DNA from: Plecoglossus altivelis
Taxonomy: Eukaryota; Chordata; Actinopteri; Osmeriformes; Plecoglossidae
NCBI GenBank assembly: GCA_036571765.1
Contig: BROE01000019.1
Span: forward strand, 6,007,443 to 6,071,442
Direction of reading: 5' to 3'
DNA: 64,000 nt
A program made the translations under genes and the position numbers. Positions 12,601 to 24,442 of the stretch are shown here, one piece after another. The notes under the pieces were generated by a model, which saw only the letters and a program-made list of their open reading frames with translations, made no database searches and was not told the DNA's origin. Position 1 is the first letter of the stretch, and each line of letters starts with the position of its first letter.

Positions 12601-13699
12601 TTGTGAAGCTGTGAGACCCAGTGAGAGCAGTTCTGATGCGAGGTCTTTACGTAGGAGGGCTGAGAATGAAACATGGTTTGTGAACACAGGGAAGAGAGTG
12701 ATCCATTGAAAGACCTTGATATGCGTTCTCATCAGGGGAGACAAATCAAGATGCATCAGAAACTATGGAGCCCAAAAAAGTGTATGGTTTCATGGCAGCA
12801 TGCATCTTTATTTATCTCTCTGTCCCTTTGTCAGTGTTTGTTTTGGAATGAGACTGACATCATTGTCACCCAATCGCTGCGAACTACTGTCAATTGGACC
12901 GTACCATTCTAAATTGGGCGTTTGGGGGGGGACGGGGTGTGATGTTGGAGGATTGAACGAACAGCTCAGCAGTGGGAAGTTCCCCCTTGCTCTGACTGTG
13001 TCACCCTGTGAAGTGACAACTGCGTCAGAGCTCGTCGGAGCCTCAGGGTGTGTGTGTTGTCGGGGGGGGAGGGGGGAGGACATAAGTGGGGAGGGAGGGG
13101 GGCGGGCGCTGCAGTGCTAGTTGCCTGGTTGTCAGGTGCAGCTGCTGCAGACTGCTATTGACTCTCACTTCAGATCTCCTTGATTCAAAGTCAGCAACAG
13201 CCGCTTGTACTTAACACAGCCCTGTGGAACTAGCCGGAAACGCACAACACAATGACTTGAACTGAAAATGCAGACGCCATCTTGTTCATTCGCATCTCGA
13301 GAGGCTGCACAACTACTCTCACAGCTGTTCCCTATGCTCTTTGAAAATTAAACAATTTGACCCAGATTCAACTGGATCCAAACTGAAGGGTCTGACCAGG
13401 TTCCTTTAGCACTAGAGGAAGCCCAGATGATGTCTGTTATTACCTTGGAACTGTCATACATTTGGTGTTGGAGAGTCAGACTGAGGTAAGCTTGTGGTGC
13501 AGTATCACAGGCAGGAGGAAGGAAAATATCTCCAATCCTCTCATGCAAGGGTAGCCACGAGCCATTTCCATAATGTAAATGAAGGCTGCAACCAAAAGCA
13601 AAGGCAAATGCTGCTGGAAGGCTGAGAGACAAGGTTCTATGGAAAATGTTATGTGACTGGAACTGGGGGCTAGTACAGACAGCCATTGTGAGCCACTGG

Positions 13700-13722
13700 A
13701 GAGAGAGAGAGAGAAAGAGAGG

Positions 13723-13756
<34 letters not shown>

Positions 13757-13805
13757 GGGAGAGAGAGAGAGATAGAGGGAGGGAGGGAGGGAGGAAGAGG
13801 GGGAG
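13700..13805. repeat. (GA)n / GGGA-rich microsatellite
   Basis: GA repeats ending in a (GGGA)n stretch. Confidence 0.9.
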
Positions 13806-14879
13806 GATTTCCCTCTCGTAAGAGCTTTGGCATCCGAGGGGTTCCCTCAAATGAGAGGAATCAGAAGGCCTTTTGTAGTCGTGATTTTGGCTTCTATTAC
13901 TGTACTCTTTGGTTGTGTTAAAGAGACTCACGCACATACACACATCCTCCACTAAATCTGGAATTCACACATTTTGAAACTATTTTCACTCTGCTGCATG
14001 AAGATGGGGGCCCTGTGTGTCTGGAAACATCAAGAATTAGTCTATCAAATGCAACATTTCTGAATTCCGAATCCTAGGCGACAGTCGGCAGCAGAGTGGA
14101 TTGGATGGGAGGGTGTGCGTGCGTGTGCATGTGTGTGGACATAGTGTAACTCCTAGTGGTGTGACATGGGGCAGGGTCTCCAACCTCAGGACCACAGAGA
14201 GGTCAGGGGTCAGACACAACCTGACTGCACTCTCATGACGTCGCCATCCTTTTGCGCCTGTGTTTGATCAGCGAGCCAGTAGCTCGGTGTCTACATTCAA
14301 CATGTAAAAGTTCTGAAAGTTACATAGGGTATGCTGCAATTTGTTATAAATAAGTTTGCTGCGCGAGGAGCCCAGCTGTGTGCTGGACAGAACTGGAGCA
14401 CCTTGTTCCTCTTATACCTCTCTCCCAATCCTGTCCCACTCCACAGCCTACTCACTGCAGGTGGCCTATTTCAGCTGCTGCATGTGACTCACTGCAGTAA
14501 TGTCACAGGTGATGAATCAATATAGAACGCTATAGATTTCTCATCACTTTGGTTTGTCGAACCAAATTTAGGTTTAATGTCACCACACCTGATGAGCGGT
14601 TCTTTAAAGAAAACATACTAAGACGGTCTGCTTTATTCACATTAAGATGCACAGTGACTTTTAAGATGGACAGTGGTCCACAAGATTATTTGTTCGAATG
14701 TGTTGTTAAATGTCATTGCAAGAAGTGATCAGAATATCAGACACCAGTAAACTCTCTGCTATAGTCATTGGCTGTTTCTGTTCAGAAGTGATCAAGTAAA
14801 CGTGTCTACAGAAGCCAGCTTCGCTAAAAGGATGAGGTCGAAAAAATCCACTCAGGTAATGTGAGCCAATGAGAACGCA

Positions 14880-15200
14880 AGGGAGTGCTCACACACGCTA
14901 ACTCACCAAAGAGGCGGTCCCTTCCTAGCCCCAGCAGAGCACACCTTCTAATTCTGATGAACTAGGAACTGCGAGCTTATCTTTGAGAAATAGCAGAGTC
15001 GATATCAGGGAACCGTAGGTTGTCTACAGCTGAAATCGTCTGCTCGCTGAAGAGGCAGGTGACTGTCTGCGCATATCCACCTCCGCTAGGCAGTCTGAAA
15101 ATACATCGGTGGACATTTACTGCAGTTCCATCTTTATTATCATTTTAGATGTTGCTTCAATAACTACATGCCTTTCGATTTAATTGTTTAGTCAGCCGAC
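14880..15200 (+). promoter_or_regulatory. atp2a3: probable atp2a3 promoter and 5' UTR
   Basis: No transcription start can be read directly. The stretch directly upstream of the ATG has scattered CpGs and no long microsatellite, unlike its surroundings. A TATAAATA string lies farther upstream at 14345. Two tiny upstream ORFs end before the real start: ATG at 15149 (4 codons) and ATG at 15168 (7 codons, stop at 15189-15191). Confidence 0.35.
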
Positions 15201-15318
15201 ATGGAAAACGCGCACACTAAATCAGCATCTGAAGTTCTAGAGAACTTCGGTGTGAACGAAAACACTGGACTGACACTTGAACAAGTGAAAACCAATTTAG
15301 AAAAATATGGACCAAACG
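15201..15318 (+). CDS. atp2a3: atp2a3 exon 1 (residues 1-39)
   Basis: Encodes the N-terminal actuator-domain helices, starting MENAHTKSASEV and ending LEKYGPN. The donor is gtgagt. It ends one base into codon 40, as in other vertebrate SERCA genes. The start context gccgacATGG is strong. Confidence 0.96.
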
Positions 15319-18300
15319 GTGAGTGCCATGAACGTGATGTTTGATGCGTTGTCTTAAATGTGTTGTTAGTTGAAGCTGCTTATCGATCTGCCAACGATCA
15401 GTATGAAGTTGGAGAAATTATTCCTCTCATCAGAATGTAAGCTTTCCGGAGAGCTGTACACAACATAGAAATGTGTGTGTGTACGATTTCCACATACAAT
15501 TTCGCACAGTTTAATTCATATGGCGCACCTGGTTTAATTCTGGCTCTGCTCAAAGTTCAGGCAACGCACGACGCGCTGAAACCTAATCTGAATGTGCCGA
15601 AATCGACCATGAGGATGGATTTTTTTTTCTTCTTCAGTGTTTATTCAAGGTTGTGAGCCAATAAATGACTCTTTAAATGTCGAGAGCATTGAGTAATATT
15701 ATTTTGTGTTTTTTTTTTTTAAATAGTGGACTCGACGTGATAGTCGTATGCCATATTTAATGAAGTCACTGCTAGTGACAGAACTGGAAACAGCCAGGGC
15801 CCTGGTCATCCTTCCAATTTGCATCAGTCAAATATACGGACGATTGACATTGCAAAATTTACGTCTATAAAATAGCAGATAATACTATCTGCTAAAAATG
15901 AGAAACTGCCTCTTCTTTCTTTTTCTTTTTTTAAACCAGAGGCAACCATGTATAAGAAAGTGCAGACATGACATAAAAACATAGATTTGAAATTGAGTCG
16001 ATAATAATTTTAAGGTTCTCATTGCAGCGGAATAATCGAATAAGTGAGAAGGGCCGTCGACATATCTTTTAGATAATTAGACCTTTTAATAGTTGTATGA
16101 ATATTTATTAAAGGCACTTTCATTAGGGAACAAAACATAGCAATAAACATCAGTCTAGAACCAACTATATATGAAGGGCCATGTGACAGAAACTTGCAGA
16201 AAATGTCCAGGGCTGTTTGTTCTGTGGAGTGTTGTAAGCAGACTGTTGAGCTGCAGCAGAATGTGTTACCTCATGGGGTTTATCAAGCACACAAGAAGTC
16301 ATCTTGCCGTATGTCGGTAGACAAATGTGCCATGTGTATAAATATATATATATATATATTTATATAGAACTTAGTCACCGTCAACATTTACTGCGGTCCC
16401 TCAGGGCTTGTCATTTGCATGTGTTTTGGAGCAGAGCACAGCGCTGTCAGACAGAAACAGCAGCCCTTTGTTGTAACGATCAAGTGTACCCACAGGCCTG
16501 TGATGACTTCATGGAAAAAGCAACGTCTTGTTGTAGATAGTGTCTCTCTTGCTTTCGGCTGTGAACTTCCTGCCTGTGCGAATGCATAGATAAACGCCGG
16601 AGGGAATACCCTTTCCTCTTTTTGGCTATTCAGTAAACCCAAGCTGTACTCCAAGTCCATCTACGACACATGAGAAGCCTGTCTGTGTTTTGTGGTTCGT
16701 TCGCACAGTGTGCTCGCTGAACGGTTCTTCCTCCTCTGTGGAACCCCCCACCCCCCCACCCCCCCCAGCCTTTGTAGTTGGCTGCATACACTTAGTGAGT
16801 TTAGTGTTAGTTGCAGTAAGCCGCTGTTCAAATGCTGTGTGTGGGTGGTGTCTGGGGCCTCTGGGATAACTCCTTTTGCTCTGACAAGCGTACACATTAG
16901 TTTCTCAGGATGGCAGGAGTAGTCTCATTATCACAAGAATCATGACACCAACATGGCCATGAACATGATGTCTGACCTGACTTGGATGGACGCGCAGGGG
17001 GAGGCTGAGTAGAAGATTGCTTCCCCCCAGTCGCCCCATTTGGGAAGGAACCATTCCTCTGAAACAGGACTGTACCACCCTCCCTCTAACGTCCACTGTA
17101 TAAGGTAGTGCAATCCAGGGCAAGATATATGGCATGCCAGTCCCTCAGACAGAGACATAACATTCCTGTAAGGCAGTGGGAGGCCTTTTACACGCTTCGT
17201 CTGCTGCGGGAAGTCTGGAACGGAGAGTCTGGGTTCCTCGGAGCGAGGGCTGAAGACACAGAGAGATGGGTCGTCACGCTACTAGCCCTCTGCATCGGGA
17301 CAGTTCAGAGTTAGGACTGGTGAAGCACAGTGCTGTGCATTTCCAGCCTATTCAGTTTGAACAGAACGCATAAAATCAAGACATGTGCTTTACCGTGTGG
17401 TGAAATGCGCTTTACCGTGTGGTGAAATGCGGTTTGTTCCTCATGAAGTAGGGCTGCTTTGTGAATCGAGCAAGTGTTCTAGTTTCACGTTGGGGGTAAC
17501 GATATGTGAGGTTATGGCTTTGTATTAAACCTGACACATACCATGATAACCTAGTCAAACTGGCTGCATGCATGAGTTGCGTTGGAGACTTTCTTAGGGG
17601 AAGTAGATGGGCTGCTTTTCTGAATGTTTCTCAACACTTAAATAGTTTTATAGTTTTATTATTTATTTAATATTTTTCTGGCAGTTCTGACCCATCTTAC
17701 CTCTTCTTTTATTCTTTTTAAGGCAAATTCATAGTATTGATGTTTTTAGTGAGTATTTATCAATAAACCATTACATTTAAATTTTCCATATCTCACAAGA
17801 CAGACAGAGTGATAAGCCTGGACTCTATTTATACCCCGTCAACTTTTGTGTGTGGAGGAACTGTGACATATGCAGCATGTTTTTAGAGTGGGAGTTGGTC
17901 CTACTTCCAGATGGCGGAAAGTTGGCCAAACCTCACAATCCAACTGACCTTTTCTACAATCACAGGGGGGGGGGAGGAGGGAGGAGGAGGAGGANNNNNN
18001 NNNNNNNNNNNNNNNNNNNNNNNNNNNNNNNNNNNNNNNNNNNNNNNNNNNNNNNNNNNNNNNNNNNNNNNNNNNNNNNNNNNNNNNNNNNNNNNNNNNN
18101 NNNNNNNNNNNNNNNNNNNNNNNNNNNNNNNNNNNNNNNNNNNNNNNNNNNNNNNNNNNNNNNNNNNNNNNNNNNNNNNNNNNNNNNNNNNNNNNNNNNN
18201 NNNNNNNNNNNNNNNNNNNNNNNNNNNNNNNNNNNNNNNNNNNNNNNNNNNNNNNNNNNNNNNNNNNNNNNNNNNNNNNNNNNNNNNNNNNNNNNNNNNN

Positions 18301-18566
18301 NNNNNNNNNNNNNNNNNNNNNNNNNNNNNNNNNNNNNNNNNNNNNNNNNNNNNNNNNNNNNNNNNNNNNNNNNNNNNNNNNNNNNNNNNNNNNNNNNNNN
18401 NNNNNNNNNNNNNNNNNNNNNNNNNNNNNNNNNNNNNNNNNNNNNNNNNNNNNNNNNNNNNNNNAGGAGGAGGAGGAGGAGGAGGAGGAGGAGGAGGAGG
18501 AGGGGGGGACCTTCTATCCTCCACATCATGGCCCATTAGGCTCACTCTGAGGCCAGGCCTCCACAC

Positions 18567-18615
<49 letters not shown>

Positions 18616-21600
18616 GCCTCAAACATGACCTCTTCTCAGGCATGAAATGGACGATGGCGTTCATCAGATGTAGTTCGACGCAACTTGACTTGTCTGCAGA
18701 TGTGATCTGCGAGCTAGTGTTGTAAAGGAAGCGGTGTGTCTCTCTGGTCTCCCAACGTGCTGTAACAAGGATGTTTGTGCTTTGAGAACGTACAGCGTGA
18801 CTTTCTTGCTCCTCCAGCTGTCACTTAGAAAGGGTTACAAGACTCCTCTGGGGCCCAGGGTCTGTGCAAGGCCAGCCGTCTGGGGCCTCAAAGGTGGGCT
18901 TGGTGGTGATAGGAAGTACGGAAGTCTGACATGATACAGTACATTCCCTGTCAGAACCTTCGATGTATTGAAGCATTGTGCAATACAGCACATGTTTTCA
19001 TACGTTTAGAAAAAGGAACACCCTTACTGTATTGTATGAGTTGATTCACTTCCTGTATATGCTGGAGTAGTTGCAGTCATGACTTATTCTTGACTTGGTT
19101 GCAGTAAGAAGCTGACAGACCCGACAAACGACATAGAATGGCTTATCTCACTTCCTGTTGAAATACTATTTCCCTCCCGCCTCGCCTCTACTCTTATGTT
19201 GCACACCATTTCTTCAGCCTTGTTTTTCTGGTTTAATTTCACGACCACAACGCAATGCCCTGTCTCTGTCGTGTAAGTTCACAAAATAGTTTGGAGTCTC
19301 ATCAGAGGAAGCATGGAGATGGAAGGCAGGGTAACAGAATGCCTCGAGTCCTTGAGGTCTTGACTCGCTTCCCTCCTCCGGTGGGGGTCTGTGTGACTGC
19401 CTTCAGACTGCAGGCTCTGGGTCCTGCACTGGTGTGTGGCCCGTACACATCCTCGTGGACGGGTGTCGAGTCCGGGAGCTGTCGGAGGACAACGCTCTGG
19501 TGCAGTCCTGCCTCTGATGCTATCCTGCCTCTGGTGCTGTCCTGCCTCTGGTGCTGCCTCTGTGTCGATGCTTCTCCCTCTCATGTGGGCGTGGTGGGCG
19601 TGGGTTCTGGGGGTGGTTATTTGACAAAAGGAAACTGTTTCTGGTGGATGTCTTACCTGTCCTGGTAACCTGTCGTCATGTCTCAGCCCAAAAAGCAAAG
19701 ATTCACATTTGATTTCACATACATTTTTCCTGTTATTGCACATTCTATTGCCATGGTGTCGTTTCATAAAAGATCACAGTTTTTGGAGAGCAATGACTGC
19801 AGGCCCCCAATGCACACCATCAGTAAGGTTTTACAGTGTAACCAAGTGTCTCAGACTCTCTCTCCCCCTGGTACAGTCTTTCCCTTGGTCTTACATAAGG
19901 TTTTCCAGCAAAACACCCATTCAAGCAACCGTGTATCCAGGAAAATATCCTCACACATCACCCAATACCAGTAATGACAGCCTCCTCTAAAATAGTCCCC
20001 TCCCACACTAGGGGCCATGGGGTGTAGGGAGAACTGCTCTGCTGGACCAGAGTTGGACCTTGGCTGTGCGGTCATCCCTGGTCCAGATACCTAAGCTCTA
20101 GTAAAGCTGGAGCAGAACATCAGAGCATGCTCCAAACCCCTGCCTACCCACAAAGCAGGACGTAGGGTTCTACCAGAGAGTTGCCCAGAGACTCAACTGG
20201 CAGCTATTGGCTGCATGCAAACCTAATTCTGGCTTCTAAACTCAGAGTGAACCCTATAAATAGATGATTGTTAACACAGATATGTCTCGCTGCCAGCCAG
20301 TCTGATTTATGACAGTTACAGACTAAAGGTTTTCTAATGGGCCACTAAGGAGGTCTGGGTGGGTCTAACTCTGACAGCCACCCTGGCCTCCGCTGTCTCT
20401 GCCCAGTTGGGGGTGATGCTGAGTCCTGTGAGGGGAGATCCTCTGCCAGAAATAGGAAGTTCTGTTCCATTGAAAGTCTCATCGTGTTTCACTATCGTTG
20501 AACTTCCTCTTGTGAAACTGATCAGACTGCCTTGTTTAGTGTTCATGCAGAGAAAGACAGCCCAGCTTGGTGGAGAGGTTCTGTGCAGTACTGTGGTACT
20601 ATCAGTAGCGTGTTGCTCAATATATAAGGTGTGGAGTGAATGTGTGTTAGAGTTCAGGTGGGGGACAGCGGTTTAATGAAGAAGCGGTTTGGTGAGCTGT
20701 GCATGCCACAGTCGTGTCATCTCTGGTGCCTGTTGCGCAACATAGAAGGTGTGTGTAAGAGACGAGTGCAGATGCACGGATGTTAATCAAGTGTGGGAAA
20801 GGCGCTGAGCGTTTCATAAGAACGGAACATCTGGACCGTTGCCGTGGCAGCACACCTGAGACCGAAGGTGTCCTTAGTGGGCGGGGCCTCGGTCCTCCTC
20901 TTCACGTCTCCATATTAGTCATGACGAGTGACTCAGCAACGGAGACCCGTCTACCACTTCACTGACCCCGGGGGGGCTATCCAATCATCCCTAACCACGG
21001 CCAGTGAGTCACACACACGCGCGCACACTTCATAATCAGATTACACATTCCCGCCACCTCCAAGAAGAGATTATCCCTGTAGACTTGCATGTTAATGAGG
21101 GAACAAGGGCCGTCCGTTCTCCATGGCTACTTTCCTTGGCAGTCACCTTCCCTTTCATCCAACCTGAAAGCATCAATACCGTTTGTCGGACTTATCGGTT
21201 ACAATTAGCAAGGCTAATGCGTTCCCACCTTCCCGACAGGAGAATACATCACCAGTGAGCGGTAGTCATTAGGGGTCACTATCACCACCATGGCATTTCT
21301 ACATCTGTTCTGTATTCCTCCAGAGAAATGGATGAACTGGTTGGACCAGGCAGGCAGGAAGTAGGCAGCCAGCAGACACCCAAGGCCAACTGTCCAGATC
21401 TTTCCTCATCTTTTACGGCTCCGTCTAGCGCTTAGGCCTCTGGCGTGCTCGGTGTTTTGATAACAGCAGCTTGAGCGCTACAAGATGGGGCTTCTCATCT
21501 GCGTGTATAAGTGACTGGGTCAGTGTGGTGTTGGTGGGGTCCTCCATGCAAGGGTGGAGGTTGGGGAGTAGAGACTGGTCAGAGCTGTGGGACATGTATC

Positions 21601-24411
21601 AAGGCCCTATGCATTGCATAACAGTTATTCTGGGTGAATTTCGACAGGCGTTGGCGGACTTACCCGACAAAGAGCAGTTTTTTCCAGCGGCGTCCACACG
21701 CCAAGTAGCCATGGTAACTCTTTTGAAAACTTTCACATATTTATAGGCCTGAAACACAGCCTGTTGTTACTGCACCGGTTTCCATATTATGACATGTTTG
21801 CTTTACAGGCCCCTGCTAATGATTTGAACCGTAATTCTTTAAAGGGCAATATTAAAAAGGCAACGTCAACCAGGCCAAGTCCTATAGATGGGTGCTTGTA
21901 ATGAGAAAGCTTCTGTATGATCGGATGGTCTCAGCGTTGATAGGTTGGGGGCAGAAGCGGGGGAGAGGGTATTTCCTGCTGGGCCGGCCTTGGATATGAC
22001 CCCCCCCCCCCCCCCCCCCCTCTCCACCCTTCTGTTGTTGGCAACTGTATCCAGGAAGTGTCTCCCTGCTCTCTGCTCACACTGCTGGTGTGTAAACAGG
22101 CTGGCTCCTGTTTTCATTGTCTGTACTGCCAGGTCAGTGAGGGAGGGAGAGAGAGTTCGAGAGCGGAGACTCACACACACACATTCTGTAGGGAGAGCAG
22201 GGGGAGAACAGGGAGGCGTGGTGAAGTCAGTCGTCAGGAATGTGCCTGGGCTGACACAACCCAGATGACTGCGAGGGAATCCTTGGCACACGGTTGAGCG
22301 GGGAACCCCGTTCAACCCCTCTAGCTCTCCCTCCCTCTCTCCTTCTCCCTCTCCTTCCCCCCTTTCCCCCCCCCCTCTCTCTCTCTGCCTCCCTCGCTCC
22401 TCTGTGGCAGGCCTGCGTTTGTCTCAGCCCAGGATCTGCAGCCAGCCTGTCTGCCATTAAAACATTACACCAGAAGAGGCTCAGAGAAAGGGGGCATGTC
22501 AGACTGGCAGAGCATGAAAAACAGCAGGACCCATTTTTACTTCAAACACACACGCAGACAAACATCCGCACGCTAACACCCACGCACGCTAACGTTCACG
22601 CACGCAAACGCACAGACACGATGCATATCGATAGAAGAACCAATCAATGGGTTTCCAACTATCAATATGCAGGGGTTAGGTTTCATTCAGATGATGAGTC
22701 ATCATCAGTATTGAAGGCCCAGGGTGTCAGGAATAGAAAGTGGTAGCCTAATGGATAAGGCATTAGTTTAATAGTTGTATATTTACCAGTAGAAATGGAA
22801 TGCTGTATGAGCTCCTGAGCTGTTCTGTGCTGAAAGTGTTATCATGGCCCCCTCGCTGCCTACTCAGATAACATAATCAGAGCCGAGAGGTCTGTCTGTC
22901 CTTCAAAGCACAATGTATGCCTTGTACAATGCATTCTTTTCAAACCTGGCCAATGAAAAAACAAAAATGCTCAATTAAGGATTATTTAACCTGAAATCCA
23001 AACACATTTTACTTTCCAAGGGGTACGATGGAAAGTTTGCTGGAATAAATGTCTGTTGTTTCTGGTTTACTTGGGCCACGACGCTGAAGATCGTAAGATC
23101 GTAAAGCCCTTTGTGCAATTCCATTTGTTACAACGTTCTAGTATTGAACTTTCCATCGTGGCGTGTGTGTCGGTATGGTGCGATTCTTGTCTCGGGGATT
23201 GTTTTAGGAAAAACGTTCTCCAGATTCCTATCCCAACCCTCCACTCTGCCTCAGTGCTGGGTCACACTTGATGGCAAGCTTGGCCTAACAAGCCGCCTCT
23301 CCATGGGAGCAATTTATCCATTTCTGTCTGCCATGACTAGGTCGACTTGTCATGTAAACTCTCCAGCTCTTGGTGCCAGTAGAAGTCAGGTGTGAAGATA
23401 TAGTGTTTGCCTGATTGGTTGGATCGTTCACCAAGTAACGCTTTCAGCTGAGATGACCAGTTTGGATTTGTTTAAGGTGGACGAGGTCATTTTGGTGTTC
23501 CGCTCTGATAAGTGGCTGTGTGCTAAACAGCTGTGTTCTACACCGGTGATGTAGGACCAGGAGACTCCTGGTGCAGAGTCTGGTCCTGGTTCCTCATCCT
23601 GAGGTGTGCTGGTGGGTGGTGGAGCTGTCTTCACGTGGGCCAGAGGCAGCAGTGAGCTCTGATGCAGCTCCAGCCTCTTCACCCTGGCCCCCACCCACAC
23701 ACCTCCTGCTCCGCATCGCCCACACGCACGCACGCACACACACACACACACACGCACACACGCTGCGATGACTAAACCGCAGACATTTGCCACAGCCTAT
23801 AGCCCAGTGTATAATAACGAGGCGTACTATATATCTAAACTGCCATCTCCTCAAAGCTTTACATCATGTTCGTAGCATAAACCTGCAAAAAAAACTGCTG
23901 TATTTAATACAGAAAGAATTAAAAGATGACAATGACGCAGATCCCACTAATCCTTTTTTCAGAGACGGCTTGTGATGCAACGCCCCCCCCACCTTTATTG
24001 GATATTTAATCATCAACTAATCACCAGGACTCTGCCACACTGTGTGTACATGTCAGAGCATTTGAAAGCCAGGCAATGTTAATCAAATGTATTAAGTAGA
24101 CTTTGTCTTTCTCTCTCTCCCCCTCATTCCTCTGCGGCCTACTTCATCGGGTGACACTGACAGAGCTCCCAGCTGAAGAAGGTAAATATTGATTTTTCCA
24201 GTGTGCCGTTCCTCCTCCTCCTTCTTGTACAAGCTGACAATTAGCCCTAGTCCAGGATCTGTGTTGTTGTTTAACAGAGGTAAACCCAGAGAGTATAAAC
24301 CCAGCATCCCACCCAACCTGTCACCCACTGTCCCTCTGTCAACACGGGAGAGCATGGACACACCCGGGACTGTTTTAGCAATGAGATTACCGTGTGTTTG
24401 GATTATTCAAG

Positions 24412-24442
<31 letters not shown>

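Larger units (their letters stand above)
7861..14879. other. upstream flank, no gene recognised
   Basis: Unique sequence with repeats at 8502-8602, 12451-12600 and 13700-13805, and a CpG-rich open patch near 11396-11529. No protein family recognised in any frame. Confidence 0.5.
15319..24163 (+). other. atp2a3 intron 1
   Basis: 8.8 kb, the longest intron. It holds a (TA)n tract, a perfect 22-bp duplication, a 470-base gap flanked by GGA repeats, (CA)n tracts, a poly-C run and a tRNA-Arg-like fragment. No other exon is recognised; first introns often carry enhancers but none can be named here. Confidence 0.8.

Noticed and set aside
12434..12709. Cys/Val-rich open frames in GT repeats, here and at 29011, 37390 and 61490
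   Set aside because: Dinucleotide repeats give alternating Cys-Val or Thr-His without stops; no start context or family match.
17850..18645. Open frames of 190-244 residues across the N run
   Set aside because: They exist only because N codons are not read as stops; flanks are GGA repeats.
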